The position numbers and the translations under genes were made by a program. Shown here piece after piece: positions 42,105 to 51,163 of a DNA stretch of 64,000 nt. Below the pieces are notes generated by a model. The model was given only the letters and a program-made list of their open reading frames with translations. It was not told the origin of the DNA and searched no databases. The stretch's first letter is position 1; each line of letters opens with the position of its first letter. The DNA is from Thermoplasmatota archaeon (GTDB taxonomy: Archaea > Thermoplasmatota > E2 > DHVEG-1). Location: contig JAUXAU010000001.1 in NCBI GenBank assembly GCA_030619765.1, forward strand, positions 24,704 through 88,703. The letters are read 5' to 3'.

Positions 42105-43531
42105 AAAATCCTGGTTGGTATGTAAATGGAACAGACAAGTTGTTAGAAGATTCAATTAAATCAATGAAGAAATTTAATCGTAAGTATCTTCGTGACATGG
42201 GAACTGTGTTTGAAGTTGAAAAAGTTTTTAAGAAAATTGATGTCAACAAGTTTTCTATTCCAGAATTAAAAGATATGGCATTGGATACTATTCGTAGAAA
42301 GAAATTGACCAATCCTGCAATGAGTGGTAGGATACCCATTTTGTGCAAGGATGGATTAACAAGACATTATCAGCCAGAACAATGGGCTGAAACGATTGCA
42401 AGAACTCGCAGTAGAGGATTGCAAGAAGAGGGTCTACATAATGAAATGGCAAGGGCTGGATTTGATTTAGTGATTGTGTCTATTGGAGGTTCAGGAGATC
42501 CTTGTAAGTTTTGGGAAGGAAAGATTTTGTCTATATCTGGGCAGACGCCAGGATATCAGACAGTGCAGGAAGCACAAAAAATTCATTTGTTCCATCCGCG
42601 ATGTGTCCATTCTTCATCGCCAATAATGGCAACGCAGGTAGAAGGTGAGAGAACTGTTGTTTGGGGTAGGGATTTTTCTAAAGGGGATTTAGAGAAAAGA
42701 GCAATGAAAACTACAGGAGTTGTAAAGAAAGTTGCTGCAAAAAAGGCGGCAAAAAAAGTTGCTGAAAAAGTTGTTAAGAAGACTGTGACTGGAGAAGACT
42801 TTGTACGGGAACAAATAAAAAAATATAAGTGCTCAGATAGTAATGATGATATGACATCTGTTGGTAAATCGTTTGTTGAGCAAGCAAAAGCATTAGCAAG
42901 AGAAGAAAAACGAGTTCGGAAGGGATTAGATAAACTTCCTTATGTGACTAACAATGAGATAAGGATTAAAGTTGTAGAAATGTTGGGTCAGTATCGTGAG
43001 CTGGGTGGGACAATAAATATTAAGAGTGGTGATAAAAAAGCTATTGACTTATTGCTTAAGAATCTCTCTGCGTATCCAAAGGATTGGGTGAATCAATTGA
43101 AGAAAAAGGGTCTTAATCGTGTTACTTATGTTGAAAACACCACTTCACTTTTTAGACCAACTGAAAATCTTATAAATCTTGGTAATTCTCTTAAAGATTC
43201 TGCGGTGCATGAATTAGGGCATTTTTTTGATGATAGATTATCTACAAAGACAGTGAAAAAACATGTTAACGAGTTCCTCCGTACACGTACAATTGGTGAA
43301 GCTGCACAACATTTGGAAGGCTATCCTGATTATGTTATAGCAAAAAAAGATAAATTTGTAACTGGATATATTGGAAGAATATATCCAAGTAATGATACGG
43401 AAGTGTTCAGTATGGGAATGGGGTATTTGCATGGTGCTACATCGCTTAGTCGCGATACTTGGGAATGGGTTGGATGGGGAGTTGATAAAGAGATGGACGA
43501 TCTTATCTTAGGTATTCTTCTTTGTAAATAG
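42101..43531 (+). CDS. Minor capsid/MuF-like head protein with C-terminal zincin-like domain
   Basis: DPCKFWEGKILSISGQTPGYQTVQEAQKIHLFHPRCVHSSSP (minor capsid motif) and DSAVHELGHFFDDR (HExxH). Confidence 0.65.
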   Translation: MKNPGWYVNGTDKLLEDSIKSMKKFNRKYLRDMGTVFEVEKVFKKIDVNKFSIPELKDMALDTIRRKKLTNPAMSGRIPILCKDGLTRHYQPEQWAETIARTRSRGLQEEGLHNEMARAGFDLVIVSIGGSGDPCKFWEGKILSISGQTPGYQTVQEAQKIHLFHPRCVHSSSPIMATQVEGERTVVWGRDFSKGDLEKRAMKTTGVVKKVAAKKAAKKVAEKVVKKTVTGEDFVREQIKKYKCSDSNDDMTSVGKSFVEQAKALAREEKRVRKGLDKLPYVTNNEIRIKVVEMLGQYRELGGTINIKSGDKKAIDLLLKNLSAYPKDWVNQLKKKGLNRVTYVENTTSLFRPTENLINLGNSLKDSAVHELGHFFDDRLSTKTVKKHVNEFLRTRTIGEAAQHLEGYPDYVIAKKDKFVTGYIGRIYPSNDTEVFSMGMGYLHGATSLSRDTWEWVGWGVDKEMDDLILGILLCK

Positions 43532-43540
43532 AGGTGGTAT

Positions 43541-43888
43541 ATGAAAAGGAGAATGATAAAATCTTTCGACTACACTTCAAAAATGAGTTGGACAATGACA
43601 GGAGTGTACGAGGGAAAAAAAGCATCTATAACTTGGAAGGATGGTGAGTTGTTAGGGGATAGTGAATTGTCTGGAAGTCAAGCAATTGTACGTAGAATAA
43701 TTGCTGTTGCAAAAACGATGGAAGGAAAAGAATTAGGCCCTGTAATGGGACCTTATACCTATAAGGACCATTTAAAAAGCCCTCTTACAACTTTATGGTT
43801 ATCACCCTTTGTATTTGATGAGGATCCTAGACCGAAATCGTTTGGGGATGTCCCATACGCATGGGCACCTAAGGGAGCAAAGGTTTAA
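43541..43888 (+). CDS. Hypothetical protein
   Basis: ORF with SD gaggtgg. Confidence 0.5.
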   Translation: MKRRMIKSFDYTSKMSWTMTGVYEGKKASITWKDGELLGDSELSGSQAIVRRIIAVAKTMEGKELGPVMGPYTYKDHLKSPLTTLWLSPFVFDEDPRPKSFGDVPYAWAPKGAKV

Positions 43889-43978
43889 TTGTAATTGTTG
43901 CTTTTGAGTGGAATTCTACCTTACATTTTTAATAAAGATACACAATAGGTGAGAACGTATAATAATAAGGAGGTTGCA

Positions 43979-44767
43979 ATGGATTTATTGCACGATGGGT
44001 TAATAAGCCTCATTAGATTTGATGTAGGTGAGGGCGGTGGGGGTTCCGCTGGCGAGGCTAATCCTCCTGAAGGTGAGAAGGAGGGTGGAAAAAAAGTAGT
44101 TGATGAAGAAGCTGAAGCAATATTAAAGGCTGAGCCTAAAGAAGTTGATGTTGACAAGCTTTCTGAATCAGAACTGCGAGCACTTGTAAGAACAATGGAA
44201 AAAAGTGGCGATAATTTAAGGACAACCGCTGACAAATTTAAGGATCTTGCACGTGAACGGCTCCATGAAATAATGGAAAAGAAAGCAAAAATAAAGGATA
44301 TTGAAGAGGAAAAGGAGTCGACACGTAAAACAGAGATGGAGGAAAAAGAACAGTACAAGAAACTGTACGAAGAAGTAAAGCCCCAATCTGATGTTTTGAA
44401 AAAAGATGCAGCTGAGACTCACAAATATTTTGGAGAAGAGTTTGAGAAGCTAAGGGAGGAACTTCCTGTAGAATATCACAAACTTATTCCATCTGGAGTT
44501 GATGTTCGCACTCAAATAAAATGGATAAGGGATTTTATGGAGGTACTTCCAGCAAAGGAAGCGCAAGTTAAGGAAGAGGGTGTAAAGAAAAAGAGTGAAG
44601 GAGAGCCTAAAAAGAAAGATGTAGGTGAAGGTCCAGGGCCTATTGGAAAATCATCTAAAACAGATACATCAAAGGCTACAATAGAAGAACAGATCAAGGG
44701 TTGCAATAGTGCAAAGGATCTTGAGGATCTATTGTTTCAATATGGCAGAAAAGCTGATGCTGATTAA
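43979..44767 (+). CDS. Scaffold-like protein
   Basis: Highly charged coiled-coil-like ORF immediately before major capsid; ATG 43979 with SD aaggagg. Confidence 0.65.
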   Translation: MDLLHDGLISLIRFDVGEGGGGSAGEANPPEGEKEGGKKVVDEEAEAILKAEPKEVDVDKLSESELRALVRTMEKSGDNLRTTADKFKDLARERLHEIMEKKAKIKDIEEEKESTRKTEMEEKEQYKKLYEEVKPQSDVLKKDAAETHKYFGEEFEKLREELPVEYHKLIPSGVDVRTQIKWIRDFMEVLPAKEAQVKEEGVKKKSEGEPKKKDVGEGPGPIGKSSKTDTSKATIEEQIKGCNSAKDLEDLLFQYGRKADAD

Positions 44768-44837
44768 GTTGGTAAATTGAAATCAACAAGTTAAAATCTA
44801 CTTTATAAAGATACGTTGTGTTGGAGATAAGGGGATG

Positions 44838-44881
44838 GTGCTGGCAAGTGCACTGGATTCGTGCTTGGGAAAGAAGAGCAC
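44838..44881 (+). promoter_or_regulatory. Structured 5' leader upstream of major capsid gene
   Basis: Nested stem: GTGCT(44838-44842)/AGCAC(44877-44881) around CAAGTGC(44845-44851)/GTGCTTG(44861-44867). Confidence 0.55.
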
Positions 44882-44905
44882 AAAAATCTAAAAAGGAGAA
44901 AATAA

Positions 44906-45832
44906 ATGGCTGATACTTATGTTGGTATAGGAACATTAACAGGACTTGTAAGGACTGCGTATTCGGCAGCTGTGGAATTTGCTTTTCAACCTAAGTTGTA
45001 TTTTGCACAATTTGGACAGCCTAAGAAGTGGTCTATAACCGATAGAGATCCGATGCCTGGTAACGTTGTAACGTTTACCATATTCAGTGACCTTTCTACT
45101 TCAACAGGAGAACTTTCTGAAACCGGTGATCCTACTCGTACTACAATGGGCCGCACTCAAAAGAGTGTGACGCTGAAGGAGTATGGACAGCTGGTGACAA
45201 GAAGTCGAAAAATTCAGCTTTTGAGCTTTGCTAATATTGATATGGCGGCTGCCAGGGTTGTTGGTGACTCTATGGGGCGGAGTGTTGATTTTATTGCTCG
45301 GGCTGCGTTTGATGCTAACTCCACGTACGCAAAGTACGCTTCTGGTAGTGAGGCAGCTAGTATGGCAAACACTCCAGGAACTCGGTTGACAGCGGCAGAT
45401 GTCCGCTATGCGAAGAATAGACTTGCAAGGGAAAATGTTATTAAAGCCGATGGCCAGTTTTATATTGCTATAGTGCATCCTGACTGTGCGCATGACCTCA
45501 GAGCTGAGGTGAGTGCGGCTGGAGGGACTTGGCGTGCTCCAAAAGAGTATGTTGAGCCTGAAGACATCTACATTGGTGAAGTTGGGGAATTTGAGGGGTT
45601 TAGATTTATCGAGACTTCTCAATGCCAGATACGGTATGATATTGGTTCTCAGGGGGCGACCCTGGGGGGCGATATATATACAAATTATTTTTTCGGATAT
45701 CAAGCAATTGGTTATGCCGAAGGAGTTGCACCTAGCATGGGAATTTCGGGTCGATTTTTACGGGCCCTCCATGTCAGTAATGATGTGGCAAACAGATCGC
45801 TAAGTCAGGGAAACCTAAGGGCAGCCGCCTAA
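44906..45832 (+). CDS. Major capsid protein (N4-gp56-like family)
   Basis: Position after scaffold; GNVVTFTIFSDLSTSTGELSETGDPTRTTMGRTQKSVTLKEYGQLVTRS...HPDCAHDLRAE... Confidence 0.75.
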   Translation: MADTYVGIGTLTGLVRTAYSAAVEFAFQPKLYFAQFGQPKKWSITDRDPMPGNVVTFTIFSDLSTSTGELSETGDPTRTTMGRTQKSVTLKEYGQLVTRSRKIQLLSFANIDMAAARVVGDSMGRSVDFIARAAFDANSTYAKYASGSEAASMANTPGTRLTAADVRYAKNRLARENVIKADGQFYIAIVHPDCAHDLRAEVSAAGGTWRAPKEYVEPEDIYIGEVGEFEGFRFIETSQCQIRYDIGSQGATLGGDIYTNYFFGYQAIGYAEGVAPSMGISGRFLRALHVSNDVANRSLSQGNLRAAA

Positions 45833-45854
45833 GGCAATCCTGAGCTAGCAAATC

Positions 45855-46073
45855 ATGAAAGTGATTGGGCAAGTGCAGAGACTTTACACGATCCACCTTT
45901 TAGAGGTGAAGAGAAAGTCCAGGCCTAATCGAAAGATTAGGATTTACCTACCATTCGACGCGTTGCAACGATTGCTCAACTTATATTGGTACGGATTATT
46001 TGGTTGGGGAGAACTTCGTGATGTATCGTTGCACAAGCTGTACACGACAAGTTCGGTTGGAGCATGGGTGTAA
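45855..46073 (+). CDS. Hypothetical protein
   Basis: ORF between capsid gene and terminator. Confidence 0.35.
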   Translation: MKVIGQVQRLYTIHLLEVKRKSRPNRKIRIYLPFDALQRLLNLYWYGLFGWGELRDVSLHKLYTTSSVGAWV

Positions 46074-46084
46074 GACAAACAAGA

Positions 46085-46115
46085 GGGGGAACTTAAATTT
46101 GTTTCCCCTTTTTTT
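46085..46115 (+). terminator. Intrinsic terminator after capsid operon
   Basis: GGGGAA cttaaatttgt-region TTCCCC followed by TTTTTTT. Confidence 0.8.
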
Positions 46116-46129
46116 CAAAAGGAGAAAAG

Positions 46130-47128
46130 ATGTCATTTAAAGGAAGGAAGCATTCCGAAGAAGCAATACAGAAAATGAGGAAGCGGATTCCTTGGAACAA
46201 AGGAAAGAAAGGATATCAGGTTGCTTGGAACAAAGGAAAGCATCATTCTGAGAAAACTCTTAAAAAGATGAGTGAAAAATTGAAGGGTAAAGTTGCCTGG
46301 AATAAAGGAGAACCATGTTCTGAAGAAGCAAAACAGAAATTGCGAAAAGCAAATTTAGGACAAGTTCCTTGGAATAAAGGAAAAGTGGGATACTATTCGA
46401 AAGAAACTATTAAAGGATGGAAGGAGTCTCATTTAGGAAATAAACCTTCTGAAGAAACAAAGAGAAAAATGAGTAAAGCGCAAAGAGGAGAAATGAATCA
46501 CTTTTTTGGTAAACGACATATGGATAAAACAAAACAAAAAATAAGTCGTGGTAATTCAGGAAAGAAGCGCTCTGAGGAGGTAAAGCAAAGAACACGTGAA
46601 AGTACATTGGGAAGAAAGAATCCATTTTTTGGTAGACGCCATACAAAAGAAACAAAACAAAAATTGAGCAAGAAAGTGAAAGAGCTTTGGAATGATCCAG
46701 AATACCGAAAAAATATGGGAGGACCAAGACCTTCAGTAAAAGGTGAGAAGAATCCAAAATGGAATTCTGATCGCAAACAAAGATTTGCTCCTTACACAGA
46801 ATTGTTCCGTGATTTTGAATATAGAGCACTTTTGTATGAGCGACAAAATGGAATTTGTCTAAGGTGCAAGAAAGAACTATCCTTGCGAAAAGTTTTGCAT
46901 CACGTGAATTCTGATAAACAACTTGATCATCCATTTAACTTGGCATGGATGTGCAAAACATGTCATCACCGGCTCAAAAGGAGTGATGAAAAAAGAATCC
47001 TTTCAGAGTTAGTCAAGCTGAACAGCAATGCTGCAATTAAATACTGGACAGACATGTACACAACTGAACCAACAAAAACAGGAATCCCCAGAACAATAAG
47101 ACTTCCCAGAAAAATAGCAAACAAATAA
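46130..47128 (+). CDS. Free-standing homing-type endonuclease (NUMOD3 repeats + HNH)
   Basis: Repeated WNKGK/SEEaKqK units; ICLRCKKELSLRKVLHHVN..HPFNLAWMCKTCHHRL. Confidence 0.8.
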   Translation: MSFKGRKHSEEAIQKMRKRIPWNKGKKGYQVAWNKGKHHSEKTLKKMSEKLKGKVAWNKGEPCSEEAKQKLRKANLGQVPWNKGKVGYYSKETIKGWKESHLGNKPSEETKRKMSKAQRGEMNHFFGKRHMDKTKQKISRGNSGKKRSEEVKQRTRESTLGRKNPFFGRRHTKETKQKLSKKVKELWNDPEYRKNMGGPRPSVKGEKNPKWNSDRKQRFAPYTELFRDFEYRALLYERQNGICLRCKKELSLRKVLHHVNSDKQLDHPFNLAWMCKTCHHRLKRSDEKRILSELVKLNSNAAIKYWTDMYTTEPTKTGIPRTIRLPRKIANK

Positions 47129-47141
47129 AAAAGGAGAGGAT

Positions 47142-47393
47142 ATGGTAAAACGAACAAATGACTTTACCATTGCTGTAAAGAATCAAGAGGTGTCTCCAAG
47201 AAGAGTCAAACGAAAACCAATAGAACAGAACGAACAACCCAGCAAACCAAAAATAGATTGGGATGAAAGAAACAAAAAATGTGCAGAGATGGAAGAGTAT
47301 CTGCTTAAAAACGGATGCGCAAAAGCGATAACATTTGATTATGACAGATTAGTTCAAGAAATGAAAAAGAGAGGAAAGAAAAATTATGCCTGA
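47142..47393 (+). CDS. Hypothetical protein
   Basis: ORF with SD ggagagg. Confidence 0.45.
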   Translation: MVKRTNDFTIAVKNQEVSPRRVKRKPIEQNEQPSKPKIDWDERNKKCAEMEEYLLKNGCAKAITFDYDRLVQEMKKRGKKNYA

Positions 47394-49614
47394 AGAAGTA
47401 AAAGAAACAGTCAAAGAAAAGAAAGGCGGGAACAAGGATAGAGCAACAGTATCTGTTGCAATTGTCGCAAAAAATGAAGAGAAGACGATTATTCCCTGTC
47501 TAAAAAGTGTAAGGGATGTTGTAGATGAGATCGTTGTTCTTGTAGACGACACTACAACTGATCGAACATTTGAGTTGGCTGAGTCCAGGGCAGATACAGT
47601 CGACCATTACAAGTGGGCCGAAGACTTTGCAGATGCAAGGAATCAAGCAATCGCTTGCTGTACAAAAGAATGGATTCTAATTATGGATGCTCATGAAATA
47701 TTGCATCCAAAATCAAAAGATGTTTTAACTAATCTTTTGTATAGAGTTACTTCTAAAGCACTGGAATCTAAATTGGCTCAAACCAAAGAAGGTGATAGGG
47801 AAAGGGCTAAAGTTGAATCATTAATCCTCAAAAAGGATCTTAGTGACACTGAAATTTTCAGTGCGTTCATTTATATGAACCCAAAGGGAAGTAATATTGA
47901 TGAGTTGGTCCCAGACACTTTTTTCATGCAACCACGACTGTTTAAAAACAACGGAATGCACAAGTATGTTGGTAGAGTACATAACTGGCTTGCAACTAAA
48001 AAAGAAAGCAATGCTCAGAAACGACCAGTAAACGAACTGGTGTTTATTCACAAAAAGCCTGAAGAGATAACAGAATCACGAAAAATCCAACGGGCAGACA
48101 TGAATGTACGACTCCTTAAAGAGGATATTAAGGAAAAGCCTGGTTGGGCACGTCCTCATTTCTACCTGGCAAACACTTATCATGAAATGAAAAAGTTTGA
48201 TGAGTCTTTAGAAACTTTTGAAAAGTATTTAGAGTTGTCAGACTGGGGCGCAGAGCGAGCACACGCCATGTTAATGATGGCTACAATTTGTGGTGAACAA
48301 AAGGATTACAAAAAAGCAGAAGAGATTCTTAAAAAAGCAATTGCTGAAGATTGGGAGCGTGCAGAGATTTATTGTTTGCTAGGTGATATAGCTTATGATC
48401 AAAAGAAATTTTATCAAGCAGAACATTGGTGGAAATCAGCAATTGACATGAAGCCGCCTCTAAATGGACTATTCCTACATGGCCCTGCTTATACTTACAT
48501 GCCATACGAGAAATTGGCAAAGTTGTATTCAGCGGTTGGTGAATGGATGAAGGCGTACGAGAATGCAAAAGAGGCAATAAGGCTGCAAAGTCCGGATTCA
48601 CAACTTCCAAATTTAATGATAATATGGAAACAGCGATTGGGGATTAAGCCTGACACAATGAAAATTGTTGTCTATGATGAGGATAACAGATTTACTTTCT
48701 TAAGTGATATTCGAGATAGGCTGGCACAGAAATACAATGTTGCAACTTCTGTCAAGTATCAAGCAGAGTATGCAAAGTGGGGAGACATTGTCTGGTTTGA
48801 ATGGTGTAACCAGAATGTTGTTGAGGCTACTTCGTTGGACAAACCAAAGAATCAAAAATGGATTGTTCGGTTGCATGGATTTGAACTGATCAATAAGGCA
48901 AGATTGATGCATCTTGATTGGTCTAAAGTGGATGCTCTTGTGTTTGTTGCGCAGCATGTTAAGCAACATTTTATGGAAACGCAGTGGCTGCCAGAAAGTA
49001 CAAAGAGTGTTGTTATTCACAACGGTGTAAATATGCCTATGTGGAGTTTTGCACGAAGAGAATTCAGCAAGTCAAAAAACATTGGAATCATTGGTATGTT
49101 AACTGATAAAAAAGGTCCATTGCTTTTGGCAAAGGTGATTAGAAGGTTTGCAAAGGTTCATCCTGAGTACAAGTTTCTGTTGAGATTAGATGTTCCACGT
49201 GATGTAAATATCAATGTAAAGATGTTAGAATATGAGTTGAGAGGATTGAAGAATTATGAATGGGTGCCTAGAGTTGAGTCAATAAACTCGTGGATGGAGA
49301 ATCTCAAGTTTTTGATATCAACAAGCATTTTAGAATCATTTAGTTATGTAGTTGCAGAGGCAATGGCAAAGGGAATCAAACCTTTGATCCACGACTTTAG
49401 AGGATCGAGAAACTTGTGGCCCGAAGAATTGATTTGGAGGGACATGGATGAGTTGGACAAAGTTTTAGAAGGCAACTATGACTCTAAAAAATACAGGATG
49501 TGGATTGACAAGAGATATTCACTTGACGGACAGATGGAAAAAATTGAAGCGTTGATGAAGGAGCTTTATGGGAGTATCGAAAAGACAGATATGGAACGGG
49601 ACAGATTGGAATGA
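47386..49614 (+). CDS. Trimodular glycosyltransferase: GT2 + TPR-like + GT-B
   Basis: VSVAIVAKNEEKTIIPCLKSV..IMDAHEIL; TPR FYLANTYHEMKKFDESLETFEKYLEL; C-term VIHNGVN..IIGMLTDKKGPLLLAKVIRRF..STSILESFSYVVAEAMAKG. Confidence 0.8.
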   Translation: MPEEVKETVKEKKGGNKDRATVSVAIVAKNEEKTIIPCLKSVRDVVDEIVVLVDDTTTDRTFELAESRADTVDHYKWAEDFADARNQAIACCTKEWILIMDAHEILHPKSKDVLTNLLYRVTSKALESKLAQTKEGDRERAKVESLILKKDLSDTEIFSAFIYMNPKGSNIDELVPDTFFMQPRLFKNNGMHKYVGRVHNWLATKKESNAQKRPVNELVFIHKKPEEITESRKIQRADMNVRLLKEDIKEKPGWARPHFYLANTYHEMKKFDESLETFEKYLELSDWGAERAHAMLMMATICGEQKDYKKAEEILKKAIAEDWERAEIYCLLGDIAYDQKKFYQAEHWWKSAIDMKPPLNGLFLHGPAYTYMPYEKLAKLYSAVGEWMKAYENAKEAIRLQSPDSQLPNLMIIWKQRLGIKPDTMKIVVYDEDNRFTFLSDIRDRLAQKYNVATSVKYQAEYAKWGDIVWFEWCNQNVVEATSLDKPKNQKWIVRLHGFELINKARLMHLDWSKVDALVFVAQHVKQHFMETQWLPESTKSVVIHNGVNMPMWSFARREFSKSKNIGIIGMLTDKKGPLLLAKVIRRFAKVHPEYKFLLRLDVPRDVNINVKMLEYELRGLKNYEWVPRVESINSWMENLKFLISTSILESFSYVVAEAMAKGIKPLIHDFRGSRNLWPEELIWRDMDELDKVLEGNYDSKKYRMWIDKRYSLDGQMEKIEALMKELYGSIEKTDMERDRLE

Positions 49615-49639
49615 TGGGTGTACATCATGTGACAAAAAA

Positions 49640-50017
49640 ATGAAAAATGTTCTTTATCGATTTCATGTGTATCGTCCGGATTACCCTGGAGGGAAGAGTT
49701 GTTATGTTCGTAGAGCACATGTTGTTTGGTGGTTAAATACTAAACAAGTTATTCCAAAGGGGTTCTGTATTCATCATAAAAATGGTGATTCTTTAGATGA
49801 TCAATTTGAAAATCTTGAGTTGCTTACAGCTGGACAACATACTACTTTACATCATACAAAGAAACGGCTTTCATTTACATGTAAATCTTGTGGAAAAATA
49901 TTTTATCATCCTTCTTGGTATGTAAACAGTCGAAGAAAAAGAGGTGGAAGTGGAATAAAAACATGTTCTCGTTCATGTTCTAATAAATTAAGAATAGGAT
50001 GCAAATATGCGGTTTAA
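49640..50017 (+). CDS. HNH endonuclease
   Basis: RRAHVVWWLNTKQVIPKGFCIHHKNGDSLDDQFENLELLTAGQH; C-terminal Cys-rich finger. Confidence 0.8.
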   Translation: MKNVLYRFHVYRPDYPGGKSCYVRRAHVVWWLNTKQVIPKGFCIHHKNGDSLDDQFENLELLTAGQHTTLHHTKKRLSFTCKSCGKIFYHPSWYVNSRRKRGGSGIKTCSRSCSNKLRIGCKYAV

Positions 50018-50981
50018 AATAGGGTTTGATCCAAAAGATAAAAAGAAACTACACAAATATTGGAATGAGATTTTAGACAAGCAACTATGGTCGGATGGGA
50101 GATTCTGGCCTTTGTTTAACGAGAAGTGGAAAAATTATGTTGGTGTAAGGTCTATTGCATTGTCAAATTGGTCTGATGCAATGCGACTTGTAATGAAATA
50201 TTTTTTATTATGTGATAAAACCGTTCTTGTACCTTCTAATACATTTATGGCAACACCATTAAGCGTCATGGCAGCGGGTGGAAGAGTAGAATTTGTAGAC
50301 TGCAATAAAGATGATCTTTGCATGAGCTATTATGATCTTGTAAAAAAAATTGATATGTTCAAACCTGCTGCAGTTGTAGTTGTTCATATTGGTGGGCATA
50401 TTGCTTTTGAAATTGAAGCGATTGTAGAGTTATGTGATCAAAAAGGAATTGTGCTTATAGAAGATTGTGCACAGGCTCATGGCGCCGATTGGTATGGAAA
50501 GAAAGCAGGAACTTGGGGGGATTGCGGTATTTATTCTTTCTATGCAACCAAAACAATATCAACTGGTGAAGGTGCTATGTTAGTTGCTAATGAATACGGA
50601 TTGGTTGACTTTGCTCAGAAATACAGTGATTATGGAAAACCTGATTATGCAATACATGGTCAAAATGCAAGGATGAGTGAGTTCAACGCAGCGATCGGAG
50701 TTGTAGAAACTGATAGACTGGATGATATTGTTAAGTGGAAAAATGCGTATGCAAGAAAGTATTTGGATAAGAAGTTTTCAAGAAGGATCCTCTTGCCATC
50801 AGGAATGACTTCAGGATTGTACAAGTATATTGTATTTGAGCAGCTTAAAGAATCAACGGGTAGGGTATATTCGGATCCCTGTCATCATTACCTCAAGAGG
50901 GATTATGAATTGCCAAACACTGATTGGGTTGCAAAAAATCATTTGTGTGTACCTCTTTTTTATCAAGGAGCAAAGTTATAA
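50007..50981 (+). CDS. DegT/DnrJ/EryC1 sugar aminotransferase (WbpE/WlbC-like)
   Basis: VPSNTFMATPLSVMAAGGRVEFVDC; IEDCAQAHGADWYGKKAGTWGDCGIYSFYATKTISTGEGAM; NARMSEFNAAIG. Confidence 0.88.
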   Translation: MRFKIGFDPKDKKKLHKYWNEILDKQLWSDGRFWPLFNEKWKNYVGVRSIALSNWSDAMRLVMKYFLLCDKTVLVPSNTFMATPLSVMAAGGRVEFVDCNKDDLCMSYYDLVKKIDMFKPAAVVVVHIGGHIAFEIEAIVELCDQKGIVLIEDCAQAHGADWYGKKAGTWGDCGIYSFYATKTISTGEGAMLVANEYGLVDFAQKYSDYGKPDYAIHGQNARMSEFNAAIGVVETDRLDDIVKWKNAYARKYLDKKFSRRILLPSGMTSGLYKYIVFEQLKESTGRVYSDPCHHYLKRDYELPNTDWVAKNHLCVPLFYQGAKL

Positions 50982-51157
50982 TGCCTACAAAAACATTTGA
51001 GAAAGAACTTACAATCAGAATTAGTTATGATGGTTTTGATCCTGAACTGGACAAGCATGTCCAAAAGCTGTTAGAAGAAATTGGAGCTGTGCAGTACGCG
51101 CAAGGATTTAACCACTTAACCAAAGAAAGAGATGTATGTTTCAAACTTGAAAGTTGA
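50981..51157 (+). CDS. Hypothetical protein
   Basis: In-frame ATG at 50981, SD aaggag. Confidence 0.45.
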   Translation: MPTKTFEKELTIRISYDGFDPELDKHVQKLLEEIGAVQYAQGFNHLTKERDVCFKLES

Positions 51158-51163
51158 GGATGA

